Of a DNA stretch of 64,000 nt, positions 34,325 to 44,252 are shown piece by piece. A program made the position numbers and the translations under genes. Source of the DNA: Megascapheus bottae (lineage: Eukaryota; Chordata; Mammalia; Rodentia; Geomyidae). The stretch's first letter is position 1. The number at the start of each line of letters is the position of its first letter. The notes below the pieces were generated by a model. It saw nothing but the letters and a program-made list of their open reading frames with translations, ran no database searches and was not told where the DNA came from. The DNA is taken from positions 681,001 through 745,000 of the forward strand of contig JANJXV010000160.1 of assembly GCA_024803745.1 (NCBI GenBank), given 5' to 3'.

Positions 34325-34690
34325 GAAATGGGAGGAGGGAGGAGGAAAGGGAGGAGGAGGGAGGAGGAAGAAGGAGGGAAGAGGAAGAAGGAGGAAGAAG
34401 GAGGGACGAGGAGGAAGGAGGGAGGGGGAGGGGAGGGAGGGGGAGAGGAGAAAAGAGGGAGGGGGAGGAAGGAGGGAGGGGGAGGAAAGAGGGAGGGGGA
34501 GGGGGGAGGAGGAGGGAGGGGAGGGGGAGGAAGGGGGAGGGGGAGGAGGAGGGAGGGGGAGGAGGAGGGAGGGGGAGGAGGAGGGGAGAGGAGGAGGAGG
34601 ACAAGGACCACGACAACAACAACAACAAAGAAGGAAGGAGAGATAGGTAGAGGGAGAAGAAAGAGAAGGAAGATGAGAGGGATGGTGGGA
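34325..34690. repeat. Purine tract (GGGAGGA/GGAGGA)n, about 350 bp
   Basis: 34325-34601 is almost pure G/A on plus with many GGGGGAGG units, broken by an (ACAACA) patch at 34602-34627, then more purine to 34690. It accounts for the longest open frames in the window (248 codons plus, 162 codons minus), which are low-complexity Gly/Glu/Arg and Ser/Pro/Leu and not genes. Confidence 0.95.
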
Positions 34691-35145
34691 GAGAAAGAAT
34701 TGGCCCTATTTGAGATGTGTATTCACCCCTGTCGTTGGGAGGTAGGTCTAGTTCCAGAAGAAATAGATACCCAAACACAGTCTCAAAAGGGATTCATCGT
34801 AAGCCAAAACTATATTGCAATTTTTTTATCTCTTCTACTGAGAACGATGAAAGGACTGACGCTGATCAAGATGCATGTGCTCATAAACTGACATGTGGAA
34901 GTGAAACTCCTTTGTACAACGAGTGAAAGATTATAATAAAGTTACAATAAAAATATAACGGCTACAAATATGTATTTAAATCACGCAATTTTGTTAGTGT
35001 AGGCAAATCAACTGTTGACTGAAATATTAGGTGGTAAATGGCTGACATTAAGTGTGAGCTCTGACACGGCCAATGCTACTAAACAGTAAATTCTATCTGA
35101 CGCCGAGTGACTCCAGGTTGTGCCTTTTGCCTCAATCCAAGTGTT
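34690..35145. other. Single-copy sequence, no gene seen
   Basis: 34880-34960 (GTGAAACTCCTTTGTACAACGAGTGAAAGATTATAATAAAG) has the look of a repeat 3' end with a polyadenylation signal, but no family can be named. Confidence 0.4.
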
Positions 35146-35149
35146 TTCT

Positions 35150-35360
35150 ATGAGTTGGGCATGATCTTGCACACCTGTAAGCCCAGAACTTGAGAGGCTG
35201 AGGCAGAGAACCTCAAATTCACTGTCTCAAAAGACACAAAAGGACAGCAAGCAAACATTATTTTCTGTACCACACTCTGTTCTCAATTTCTCAAATTCTT
35301 GATCTAAATTTAAAACATTTGCCTAGGTCTTGAGTTGAGCTCTCAACACCAAAAAAAAAT
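35150..35360 (+). repeat. Old B1-like SINE with ID-like remnant
   Basis: GGGCATGATCTTGCACACCTGTAAGCCCAGAACTTGAGAGGCTGAGGCAG is a clear B1-type head. The far end CCTAGGTCTTGAGTTGAGCTCTCAACACC plus A9 is a decayed ID-like tail. Confidence 0.65.
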
Positions 35361-36060
35361 GAAAACAAGAAGAAAACCCTGATAATCATTCCATATTTTT
35401 AAAAAATCTATCTTTGTGGCCTTCAAGTCCCTGAGGTCAGCCTTGTACAGAAAACAGCAGAGGAATGGGTAGCAAAAGACTGAAGGTTACCACAAAACTA
35501 CTTCCCAGGATGCTCTTTACAGGCAGGGGATGGCATTGCTTTTCAGTTGCCAAAGCACATTTCCAACATACCAGACACTGGTGAGTCACCTCATAGTTCC
35601 TGTGGTTTAGGCCCAGCTTACCTGGTCTGCAGCTTGTGGACCCCGTGTCCAGACAGCCGCGTGACTGGAGAAGAGTCTGCTGCTGCAGAGACATCATCCC
35701 CTTGATGGCTGGCTGATGGAGTTCACTTTGAGGCTGCATGACGAAGGGAAAGGCCAGAGACGTGAGGTACCCCCAACCCTTCAGCCACTCTTCTTCCATC
35801 TAGAAATGCAAGGGCGTTGTCATGTAAAAGGGCAGGGCTTACAGACTGCCTTGCAGCTGTGAAAAAAAAAATCAACATGAGGGCGAAAGGCTTTGAAACC
35901 CAGCCATCAAACAGCAACTTCCCTGTTCCTGGAGATCTGTAGGAGAGCTCTTTCTTGGGGTGCACCTGTAGAACCTTCGAGTCTAATCTAAAATACCCTG
36001 TCAAGAAGAAGCTGAGGAGCAAGCACAGCCCAGGTAGAAGAGAAGAAGCATGCCGCCATC
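35360..36060. other. Single-copy sequence with an open minus frame
   Basis: The minus frame at 35437-35799 is 120 codons long and contains an internal donor-like CAGACCAG|GTAAGC (about 35622). No acceptor or known domain is found, so it is recorded but not called a gene. Confidence 0.35.
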
Positions 36061-36560
36061 AGCGGGCTTCGCAGTGGATCAGAACTCTTTAACCCTTGCA
36101 CCTGGACTGGGACCAGGTGGGGTTGATTCTACCAAGACTCTGCTTGTAAACAACCCACACCTCTAGTTCCCCTGCCCTGGCCAATCAGATGAAAAAGCCA
36201 TCACTCCTGGCCAATGGACAGACAGGTCTTTTGGTATGCTCTTGTCTCCAACCTTCAATAAAGCCATTGTTTTTCTTTTCAAAGAGCATGTGGGGCCTGT
36301 GACCTTCACATGGTCACGAATTCCATCCTTATACCCTTCCGTTACTTGAAGCTTCTCTCCCTCCCTCTCTCTTGTTCCTCTCTCTCGCCCCCGTCCTGTT
36401 CCCCCTCCATTTTTCTATTTCATTCTCTCTCTACTGAAGTTATCCTGTGTCGTCTCTCCCCTCTGTAGTAAATCTCTCTCTACTTCCTACTATACTCTTT
36501 TAAGGACCCCTTGGTTGGCTACATAGGAGCTAGTTTTTGTTTGGAGAGTAAGCTTAAGGA
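36060..36560 (+). repeat. LTR-like segment with CCAAT boxes and AATAAA
   Basis: Two CCAAT motifs (about 36180 and 36211) are followed by AATAAA at 36260-36265 and a pyrimidine-rich 200-bp end (36350-36490). This order resembles a U3-R-U5 layout of an endogenous retroviral LTR. No internal gag/pol/env sequence is beside it, and ends and duplications are not resolved. Confidence 0.38.
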
Positions 36561-36747
36561 ATTATCTAATATTCTCCTGTGTGTGTTGTGTTGTGTGTTG
36601 AGACTTGAACTCAGGCTTGGGCACTGTCCCTAAGCTTTTTCCTTTTTTTTTTTTTTTGCTCAAGGCTAATGCTCTACCACTTGAGCCACAGATCTACTTT
36701 TGGCTTTTTTTTTTCAGTAGTTAATTGGAAATAAGAGTGTCAGGTAC

Positions 36748-37154
36748 GGGGCCGGGAGTTTGGCCTACCGGTAGAGTGCTTGCCTAGCATGCATGAAGAC
36801 CCAGGTTCGATTCCTCAGTAATACATACATAGAAAAAAGCTGGAAGTGGTGCTGTAACTCAAGTGGTAGAGCACTAGCCTTGAGAAAAAGACTAAGGATG
36901 GGCCAGGAGTTTGGCCTAGTGGTTAAAGTGCTTGCCTAGCATGCATGAAGACCCGGGTTCAGTTCCTCGGTACCACATATAGAAAAAAGCCGAAGTGGTG
37001 CTGAGGCTCAAGTGGTAGAGCTCTAGCCTTGAGAAAGTCCAAGGACAGTGCTCAGGCCCTGAGCTCAAGCCCAGGACTGGCAAAAAAAAAGAGAAAAAGA
37101 CTAAGGACAGTGCTCAGGCTCTGAGTTCAAGCCCCATGACTGGCAAAAAAAAAA
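36748..37154 (+). repeat. Type A SINE, itself split by another type A SINE
   Basis: 36748-36898 carries the tRNA-like head with perfect box B GGTTCGATTCC and most of the second unit. 37108-37154 carries its remaining end (CAGTGCTCAGGCTCTGAGTTCAAGCCCCATGACTGGC plus A tail). The interruption is the inner copy. Confidence 0.92.
36899..37090 (+). repeat. Innermost type A SINE of the nest
   Basis: A complete copy GGGCCAGGAGTTTGGCC...CAGGACTGGC plus A9. It is flanked by a perfect 17-bp duplication GAGAAAAAGACTAAGGA at 36882-36898 and 37091-37107, which makes it the youngest insertion in the stack. Confidence 0.94.
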
Positions 37155-37224
37155 GTCTCAGGTACTTCCTGCCCAGGATGGTTTTGAACCATAAGCTACC
37201 TGCTGAATTACAGAATGCATACCT

Positions 37225-39960
37225 GTCCAACGGGCCCGTTAGACTACCTTCTTTCTACATCAGAAAGAAATGTCCCACAAACATCCTTGGAATGGAAGTG
37301 ATGGTTTCTGGGTCCATCTTGAGTCTTGGTACAGGACACCAGTAAAGAGAGGAAAATAGGAAAAGACTCTTGTTCCACATCACTGAACCTAAATAGAGTT
37401 CATGCTGTAGGGACATTAAAATTCTTGTCCTTTTCTTTTCCCCCTCAAGCCTTTTATGACTTCTGATTTCCCATCTGAGCGAGATGATGAAGAAGAAGCC
37501 TCCTATAAAGACAAGAGCGGGCAGAGACAAAGCAAGCCCTGAAACTTCTGGGATACACATAAATGCCGGGTGCCTAAGGATGTTTAAATTTCAGACAACC
37601 AACGATTCTTTTTTTTTTCTTTGAGGGCAAGTAGGATCTAAATATTGCATGAAACAGACTTCTTTTGGCAAAATGATTCACAGTCTATCTACAGTTCAGA
37701 TCTAACCGGGTATCTTGCACCTTACCTGACATCTCTGCTCTTTTCCTCCATTCGCACCCAGCTGCCAGGTGTGCCAGGGTCTAGACAGCATCTCAGCTGA
37801 TGCTGACTCGACTGCAGAGACCATGCCCCGAACCACAGGCCAGACCACGGTGGTTCCGTTGACACTGCGTCCTGACACGCAATCACCTTGGGTTGTCCAT
37901 TTCTCAGTGTGTGAAGAGCAGGCATCGAGGGGAACCATCAACCAGCAATCCACCTCATAGACATTGTAGCCCTCCTCTTCCTGGGGACCCTGGAGAAAGC
38001 AGTGATCTGAATGAGTTCTGAGCAGACTCCCACAGGGGACAGGGACCTGCTTGGATGGTAGAAGGCAACCCTAGGGTCCTTATGAGAATACTAATGTCCT
38101 CAGACCCCTGCCAAATGAAATCACATGGTGGAGGGTGGGGGACAGGGGCTGGGTGTCTGGCTGGCCTCAACACCTGTGCGGAAATAGCAGCAATTCTTCA
38201 GGACCTGGAATCCAACTGGAGAGTATGATGAGAGATTGCCTTCAGCAATATAGTGGATTCTAAGACACTGGACCAGCAGCGACATCTCCGGCTACTTGAT
38301 TCCCCAAGCATGGCCTTGCTTCCTCTGTTCCTCACCTTTAGATTTCTTTTCTGCCTAATGCCATCAGCCACCTTTTCTGTCGTCTCTTGTGCCACAGAAA
38401 CTCCGGCTGCTACACTTCTGCAGGGAAAGAATGAATTAAATTATATTACATTGGAGTTTTAGAGAACTTTTGTTTTGTCACAAGTCTAGCTTTGTTGGTT
38501 TTTTTTTGTTTGTGTGTGTGTGTGTTGTTGTTGTTTTTAAAATGAAGTCTAGAGAAACATTACCAACCCACATAAGTTTCTTGTTCTCCAGAGCTGACGA
38601 CACAGATAAGGAAGCCTAATGTTGATAATGATTGTTCTAGACAAAAAATAGCAGGGAGGATGGAGGGAGGGAGGAAGAGAGAGAGAGAGAGAAAGAGAGA
38701 GAGAATCATAATATTTTTAAAAAGTATGTCATGGGTTGCATTCATTTGGACACAAATAAGAAACCAGGCAGATACCAGGAGACCAGACTGAGTATTTTAA
38801 GTTTGTCATGCTTGAATAATGGATTATTGTGTGCAGGCTGATGATGGAATAATTCCACCAATCCCAACACTCTCCCCACCACCACCAGAAAAAAAAAATC
38901 ATGCACTTTTCCCCTGCTGCCAAATACACAAAGAAAGCAGGACACCAGAATGAAATCTGTGCCGTAGGGAAGGAGTCCATTTCCTTCTCCTCTTGGGACT
39001 TCTCAGCAGGTAAATATTGATTACATTTTCCCAGTACCTCGAGCCATTATTTCTGATATGGCCACCTGCTCCCAGATATGAATTCCACATACCCACCCTC
39101 TGCCCCTCCCCCAAGGTCTCCATAAGGATAGCACATCAACTGAGGAGAAAATTCTTTTTTTCTCCTGAAGAAGCTTGGCAAGAAAGACCTCTAATTGGGA
39201 GCATTTAATCCCTGTCTCTAATACTTGTTTCCTCAGAAAATGACAACACGTGTCCACCCCGCAGATCGTTCTTCACCTCACACCACACCTGACGTTTGAG
39301 AAGACAGGGACACCAGGCGAGGCCCAGAAGGTAGGACCAGGCTGGAAGACAACAGTGTCAGAGGCCTGGCACTTTTTGGTTCTCAGATGAATTATTGATG
39401 TCGCCTCAGGGATTTGTGGAGCGGCAGCGGTGGCAGGGGTGAGGAGACGGCTGGTGGTTTGTCCTGGAATTGGCACAAGGGCTGGTAATTAAGCCTGCTG
39501 ACACTTCCAGGGTACCAATACTACTGCCAGCTGGCTGTCAAGTGCCCACCGTCTGATCCTGCCATCCACAGGAATACATTGTGGGCAAGATTTATGCACG
39601 GCCGTCTGTGGACGTCTGTCTCCTGACACTAGCTCTGTGGTCATGAGGGGGTGGGAGTGTTGGCTGTGTATGGCCTCAGTGAACCCTCCAGCTGCTGAGT
39701 CTAAGTGCTAGCCCAGCTTCCAAGAGCATGTAGTAAAATTCCACTGCAGAAGGCAGGCCATGGAAGGAATGGTTCTGCTCTAGGTTGGGTTCCACTCAGC
39801 ACCATAGAGCCAGCACCCTAGAATTACTCCACACCTGCAAGGCTGCATTTATCCACTAGCTCCATCTGCTGCTGGGTGACTTCCAGGGACGTTCACTCTG
39901 GACGCTGCCAGCTCGTCCTTCACCCTGAGCATCTGCCTGCAGGACAGAAGAGCCCTCAAG
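37225..39960. other. Mostly single-copy 2.7 kb, exon-like frame on minus strand, no confirmed gene
   Basis: No SINE or L1. It holds a (GA)n-type tract at 38653-38705 and a short (GT)n near 38510. The minus segment 37726-37989 is bounded by an acceptor-like and a donor-like site and is open throughout (see findings). Other minus frames (39021-39257, 39273-39476) have no features I recognise. Confidence 0.4.
38653..38705. repeat. Purine tract (GGGA)n/(GA)n
   Basis: GGGAGGATGGAGGGAGGGAGG followed by GA repeats. Confidence 0.9.
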
Positions 39961-39965
39961 AAGAC

Positions 39966-40132
39966 AGCTGCCTAGTGGTAGAGTGCTTGCCTAGCATGCA
40001 TGAAGCCCTGGGTTTGATTCCACATACATAGAAAAGGCCAGAAATGGTGCTATGACTCAAGTGGTAGAGCATTAGCCTTGAGAAAGCTCAAGGACAATGC
40101 CCAGGCCCAGGACTGGCCAAAAAAAAAGAAAA
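39966..40132 (+). repeat. Type A SINE, 5' shortened
   Basis: It begins within box A (GCTGCCTAGTGGTAGAGTGC) and has box B GGTTTGATTCC followed by a deletion of the usual TCAGTACC. It ends CCAGGACTGGCC plus A9. Confidence 0.9.
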
Positions 40133-40139
40133 CTAAAAA

Positions 40140-40500
40140 AGGAACCAATAACCAACACTAGGTGACTGTGATTAGTTAAGCATGCTCTATGCATCCATCC
40201 AATGAAATACAACTCAGTCAAGAAGACTGAGTATATATGTGCAAGCATTGAAGAAAAGTTATTGATTTGAAAAAATAGATCACAAAGTTGTATATTCCAT
40301 ACTATGATTATGTCCAGTGGGGTTTCAAATATATTGAGGGGGATGCTATTCCTGTGTCATTTCATTTTCTCACCTCTAATTTTATAAAAGGTTCAATTCT
40401 GGGGTTTAAGAAACTCAATAACACAATGAATTCTCTTTTCAGTACCATGAATTACCTTTTCACTTGGATTGCAAGAAAGACACTCATATAACTGAGATTG
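40140..40500 (+). mobile_element. Possible ancient L1 3' fragment
   Basis: CATCCATCCAATGAAATACAACTCAGTCAAG resembles the conserved end of old L1 ORF2/3' UTR ('aatgaaatac.actcag'), and 40345-40400 resembles the T-rich part that follows. Divergence is very high. Confidence 0.38.
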
Positions 40501-40594
40501 ACCTCAGGAGAGCAGAGAGAAAGGGAGAATTGATGACTGGTTTTTCCTCCCCTGCCCTTGCCTATTTGTTTACTTTGTTATTTGTTTCTTTATT

Positions 40595-40800
40595 TAGAAC
40601 CAGGGTTTAAACTCAGGGCCTTGGACTCACTTCACTTGCTTGTTTGACTGACACTCCAACTCAAGCTAAGCCTCCAGCCTGACTTCTTCCTGAATATTTT
40701 GAAGATGGAGTCTCACGGGCTTTTTAGTCTGGATTGGGCTCATAACACAATCCTCTGAGTTCAGCCTCCTGAGTAAGCGCGAGCTGCCAGTAGCCAACTG
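40595..40800 (-). repeat. Old ID/B1-type composite SINE, minus strand
   Basis: GGGTTTAAACTCAGGGCCTTGGACTC, GATGGAGTCTCACGGGC and CTCTGAGTTCAGCCTCCTGAGTAAGCGCGAGC occur in the order of an antisense composite SINE, with strong divergence. Confidence 0.65.
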
Positions 40801-42024
40801 GTTCTTTCTTTGCACTGTTTCTCCCCTCTGACCTTGGCTTTTTTTGTTTGGATGGACCCCTCCATCTTGCCACCCTCCACCACGCTCACCCCCAATTCTG
40901 TGTAATTTCCAATTTCATTCAGAAAGGAAAGCCAGGATGTCAAACTTCAAACTAAGAGGTGCTCTATGTTTCACACTCATTGATAATCTTTCCCAGTGTA
41001 CAGTTCATTTGAGGCACCCCAATTCCTTTCCTCTGGTCTGCTGTCAGCTCTGTCCTGAAGAGTTAACGCTCTTTTTGAAATAGAGTCCAAGATAGTTGGG
41101 CCCAAAAGAAGATAAGCATATGTTTGTGCAAGCTGGAAAATTGTCCTATATGGAACAGAGTCAAAATAAATCAATAAAAGCAGTTTCGGGCAGGCACGAC
41201 AGAGAAAAAAACTGTTAATTACTAGTATTACCATTGATAGCTATTCATTTGAGACTTTTGTTCAGTAAAGGCAATTGTTTGCTCCTGTTATATAACCAAA
41301 ATCAAGAGAATTTACAAAGAACGAGAGAGGGGGAAAAATCTTCTCAGCTGAAACTCAGACAAAAGGCTTGAAGGGAAAATGAGACAAGCGATATTTTCTG
41401 GGGATTTACTGAGACAAATCAGCTCAGAAAAGACACAAACCTGTTCGTTTCATCCCAACACCATCCATTCTCGTCTGGTTTTATTCCTTGCATATAAATT
41501 TCAAGTTTGAAAGGACCCAGATATAGAACCTTTTAAGATACTTCTCCACATTGAAAAGATTTCCTCCTTCTCAAAAGGGATTTTTGTTCTTAGCCGAATC
41601 CTTTGAAAAAAATATATATATATATATATATATACATATATATAATTACACATACACATACACAGCCAAATCCTGAAGATCTCTGTAGTCCCAAAGACCT
41701 GAGTTCAATATCTATTTCTACTCCAACAAGGCTCCATGACAGTTGACAGTTTGCAAAGGGTTGTCTGAACATCTCTGCTCCTGTGTAAAGTGAAGATAAT
41801 ACCCACCCACAGAACCATGCCCATCTAATCCTGCTTGAGGCCCTCCAGCTCTCAGCGTCCAGTCAGAGACAGGAAGTGACTTGAGCATGTCAAACAGAAC
41901 TATAATGTAGGGGAACTGTTACATAAATAATAAAAGACCTAAGCCCCGAACAGAACCATGAGGCAACTCCGTGTTGGTGAAATAGCTCTGCAAGTCTAGT
42001 TAGAGGTTGTAAAGATTCCATGGG
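40800..42024. other. Single-copy sequence with an (AT)n run
   Basis: (AT)n at 41611-41645 is followed by ACACATACACATACAC. No SINE, L1 or supported gene is visible elsewhere. Confidence 0.45.
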
Positions 42025-42040
42025 AAAGCATAGCAATTCT

Positions 42041-42418
42041 TTTTTTTTGCAATTTTTTATTGTAATTAGTAAAAGGGTTACATGATATTTGCCAGATAGA
42101 AGGTGCATTAATTCACGTACATTGATACCCTTTCACATGTCTTGGTACCCATTTCCCTACCCCCCACCTGTCTTGGTTTTCCCCCCTTCCCTATCAAATA
42201 ACCAAATACAAATAAATTCAATATATCAGATAACAAAGTGAGATACTATAACAATATGAGATAACCAAGGGACAGCAAAGGAGATGAGAGACAACATAGT
42301 ACATTAAGGACAACAATTATTCGTTATATGGCTTTTGTTTCAATATCCTGGAGGTCCTTTCAATTAGCTTCATACTATATGGCCTTATGTATCAAGGTTT
42401 TGCTCTATTGCAAATCTC
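42041..42418 (-). mobile_element. Lineage-specific L1 3' end, minus strand, 5' truncated
   Basis: T-rich start (L1 poly(A) on the other strand), then TTTTTTATTGTAATTAGTAAAAGGGTTACAT, matching the 3' ends at 44.7, 55.1 and 57.4 kb. It covers about 370 bp of 3' UTR only. Flanking 16-bp duplications AAAGCATAGCAATTCT (42025-42040) and AAAGCATAGTAATTCT (42419-42434) differ by one base. Confidence 0.93.
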
Positions 42419-42442
42419 AAAGCATAGTAATTCTAAATAAAG

Positions 42443-42508
42443 ACTGGGGATGTCACTCCAGTAGAGTGTTTGCATAACAACTGCAGGGTCCTGAGTTCAA
42501 GCCCCAAA
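42443..42508 (+). repeat. ID-like monomer
   Basis: ACTGGGGATGTCACTCCAGTAGAGTGTTTGCATAACAACTGCAGGGTCCTGAGTTCAAGCCCC is a single tRNA-like ID unit without the second half. It is probably an older, monomeric form. Confidence 0.6.
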
Positions 42509-42528
42509 CTCAATTTTGAGTTCAATTT

Positions 42529-42628
42529 TGCTGGTTCTGGGGCTTGAACTCAGGGCCTGGGCTCTGTCCCTGAGCCTCTTTGTGCTCAAGGATAGTGCTC
42601 TACCACTTGAGCCACAGCACCACTCCCT
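42529..42628 (-). repeat. Type A/B SINE tail fragment, minus strand
   Basis: GGTTCTGGGGCTTGAACTCAGGGCCTGGGC...CTCAAGGATAGTGCTCTACCACTTGAGCCACAGCACCAC is the ID-like second unit only. The B1-like or tRNA-like head is missing. Confidence 0.82.
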
Positions 42629-42629
42629 C

Positions 42630-43025
42630 GAGGGATATTCTTATATAGTTTCAGCACCCAGAAGAGCCATAGAGCTTTTCCTTCTAGAAACCAGAAAGAC
42701 AGTGGGGTCATATTGGCCATCTTTGATCACATGACCTCCCTGGACCAATCCCATAGATGCAGAGAAATGGACTGGATTGGTATATCTATCTGCCTGTGGA
42801 TCAGATTGATCTCTATCCAAACCACCTGGACTAAAATAATAGTAATAATAACAACAGCAGCAACTATCACCATCATCAAAGTAGTATTAACCGAAAGGGA
42901 AGGAAAGAGATCCTAAGAGGTAAACTAAGAGGTGTCAACCTTCACCAAGACAAAAAACAAGTAACTCTTTTTGATCATAATTTACTTGAATATTTAATAT
43001 TTTACTACTTTTCAGAGAATAGTAT
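42630..43025. other. Single-copy sequence, no gene seen
   Basis: A short imperfect (AATAAC)n/(ACC ATC)n patch lies at 42835-42885. No supported open frame. Confidence 0.4.
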
Positions 43026-43029
43026 CTCT

Positions 43030-43180
43030 AGTGCACAAATGAGAATAGCAAAGTTGCAAGAGTTTAAGGAAGTTACCCAAGGTCCCAGAGTTGGAAAATG
43101 GTTGTGCTTAGGCTTGAACCCACCACATGTCTCTACTATTAAAACTCATGTCTCTTCTTCTACACCATGCTGGTATCTTA
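43030..43180 (-). repeat. MIR-like ancient SINE
   Basis: AGTGCACAAATGAGAATAGCAAAG...GAAGTTACCCAAGGTCCCAGAGTTGG...CTTAGGCTTGAACCC follows the MIR core and 5' tRNA-related order on this strand. Good overall fit. Confidence 0.7.
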
Positions 43181-43391
43181 CTGAGTAGCAAGCATGGAGC
43201 ATGAAATAATCCAAAGTGATTGCTTGGGGGCCAGTGAATGTCTTAATCTTCACTGTTAAATACTAAAATCTGCATGTGCACGTGTGCTCATTTCCTGGTG
43301 TCATAAATTGAACATTCACTCCCTTCCATTTCCCATTAAAACATAGCATGAATTAAAGGGTTTCATTTTCATCACTCAAATAGAGACCTTA

Positions 43392-43649
43392 AGCCCCATG
43401 CTGGAGGCTTACCCCTGTAATCCTAGCTACTCAGGAAGCTGAGATATGAGGATCATGGTTCAAAGCCAGCCTGAGATATGAGGATCATGGTCTGGAAAGT
43501 CCATGGAGCTCTTATCTCCAATTAACCAACAAAAACCTGGAAGTGGAGCTGTGACTCAAGTGGTAGAATGCTAGCCTTCAACAATTTAAAAAAAAAAGCA
43601 GCTCAGGAACAGTGCCCAGGCCCTGAGTTCAAGGCCCAGTACTGGCAAA
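43392..43649 (+). repeat. Type B SINE with an internal duplication
   Basis: A complete element from CCCCATGCTGGAGGCTTACCCC to GGCCCAGTACTGGC. The motif CTGAGATATGAGGATCATGGT occurs twice in the head (about 43439-43459 and 43471-43491), a private tandem change. The tail expanded to (TAA)n. Confidence 0.9.
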
Positions 43650-43660
43650 AATAATAATAA

Positions 43661-43697
<37 letters not shown>

Positions 43698-43698
43698 G
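43650..43698. repeat. (TAA)n microsatellite from SINE tail
   Basis: ATAATAATAAAATAATAATAA... directly after the SINE end, about 49 bp. Confidence 0.95.
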
Positions 43699-43810
43699 TT
43701 TATCCTTTACCGATTGATGGATCTCACACATACTTAGAACTCCAACTACCTGGTCCTCAACCCAATGAAGTTACAGGGTTTGCTCTAAGAGTGTAAAACT
43801 TGAGTCATGG

Positions 43811-44252
43811 CATCTCTGGTCATAAAAGAAATGCAAATCAAAACAACTTTAAGATTCCACCTCACTCCATTTAGAATGGCTAGGATCAAGAAATCTAATA
43901 ATAACAGATGCTGGAGGGGAGGTGGACAGGAGGGATCACTACTACACTGTTGGTGGGAGTGCAAACTTGTTCAACCTCTATGGAAAGCAGTATGGCAGTT
44001 CCTCAAAAGACTAAATATAGAGCTTCCCTATGACCCAGCAATTCCACTACTTGGCATTTACCAATCGTCCAGAAACAAGGACCTACTAAATCCACTAGCA
44101 CAACAATGTTCATTGCAGCACTATTCACCATAGCAAAGATATGGAACCAACCCAGATGTCCCTCAGTTGATGAGTGGATCAACAAGATGTGGTATTTATA
44201 CACAATGGAATTCTATGGTGCTCTCAGAAAGAATGACATCACCCATTTGTAA
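43811..44252 (+). pseudogene. L1 ORF2 C-terminal relict
   Basis: The frame shows the conserved L1 ORF2 tail signatures: a [12 protein letters not shown] block and an ELPYDPAIPLLGIY block (about residues 48-87 of the open stretch). The reading frame then shifts between about 44060 and 44105. The next part (IAALFTIAK... to ...WINKMWYLYTMEFY) continues in another phase and stops at 44250-44252. Endonuclease and reverse transcriptase domains lie upstream of the truncation and are absent, so this is a dead fragment. Confidence 0.93.

Larger units (their letters stand above)
36577..37225 (-). repeat. Type B SINE, minus strand, split by nested SINEs
   Basis: Left part 36587-36747 (GACTTGAACTCAGGCTTGGGC ... 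AGTTAATTGGAAATAAGAGTGTCAGGTAC) and right part 37155-37225 (GTCTCAGGTACTTCCTGCCCAGGATGGTTTTGAACCATAAGC) are one element. It was interrupted by a type A copy, with GTGTCAGGTAC / GTCTCAGGTAC as the target-site duplication. Confidence 0.88.

Noticed and set aside
34145..34891. 248-codon plus-strand open frame, the longest in the window
   Set aside because: Its core is a direct translation of the GGGAGGA tract (Gly/Glu/Arg/Lys only). Overlapping frames on both strands are also open for the same reason.
36060..36560. Full endogenous retrovirus next to the LTR-like segment
   Set aside because: No gag, pol or env-like open frame and no matching second LTR occur within the window.
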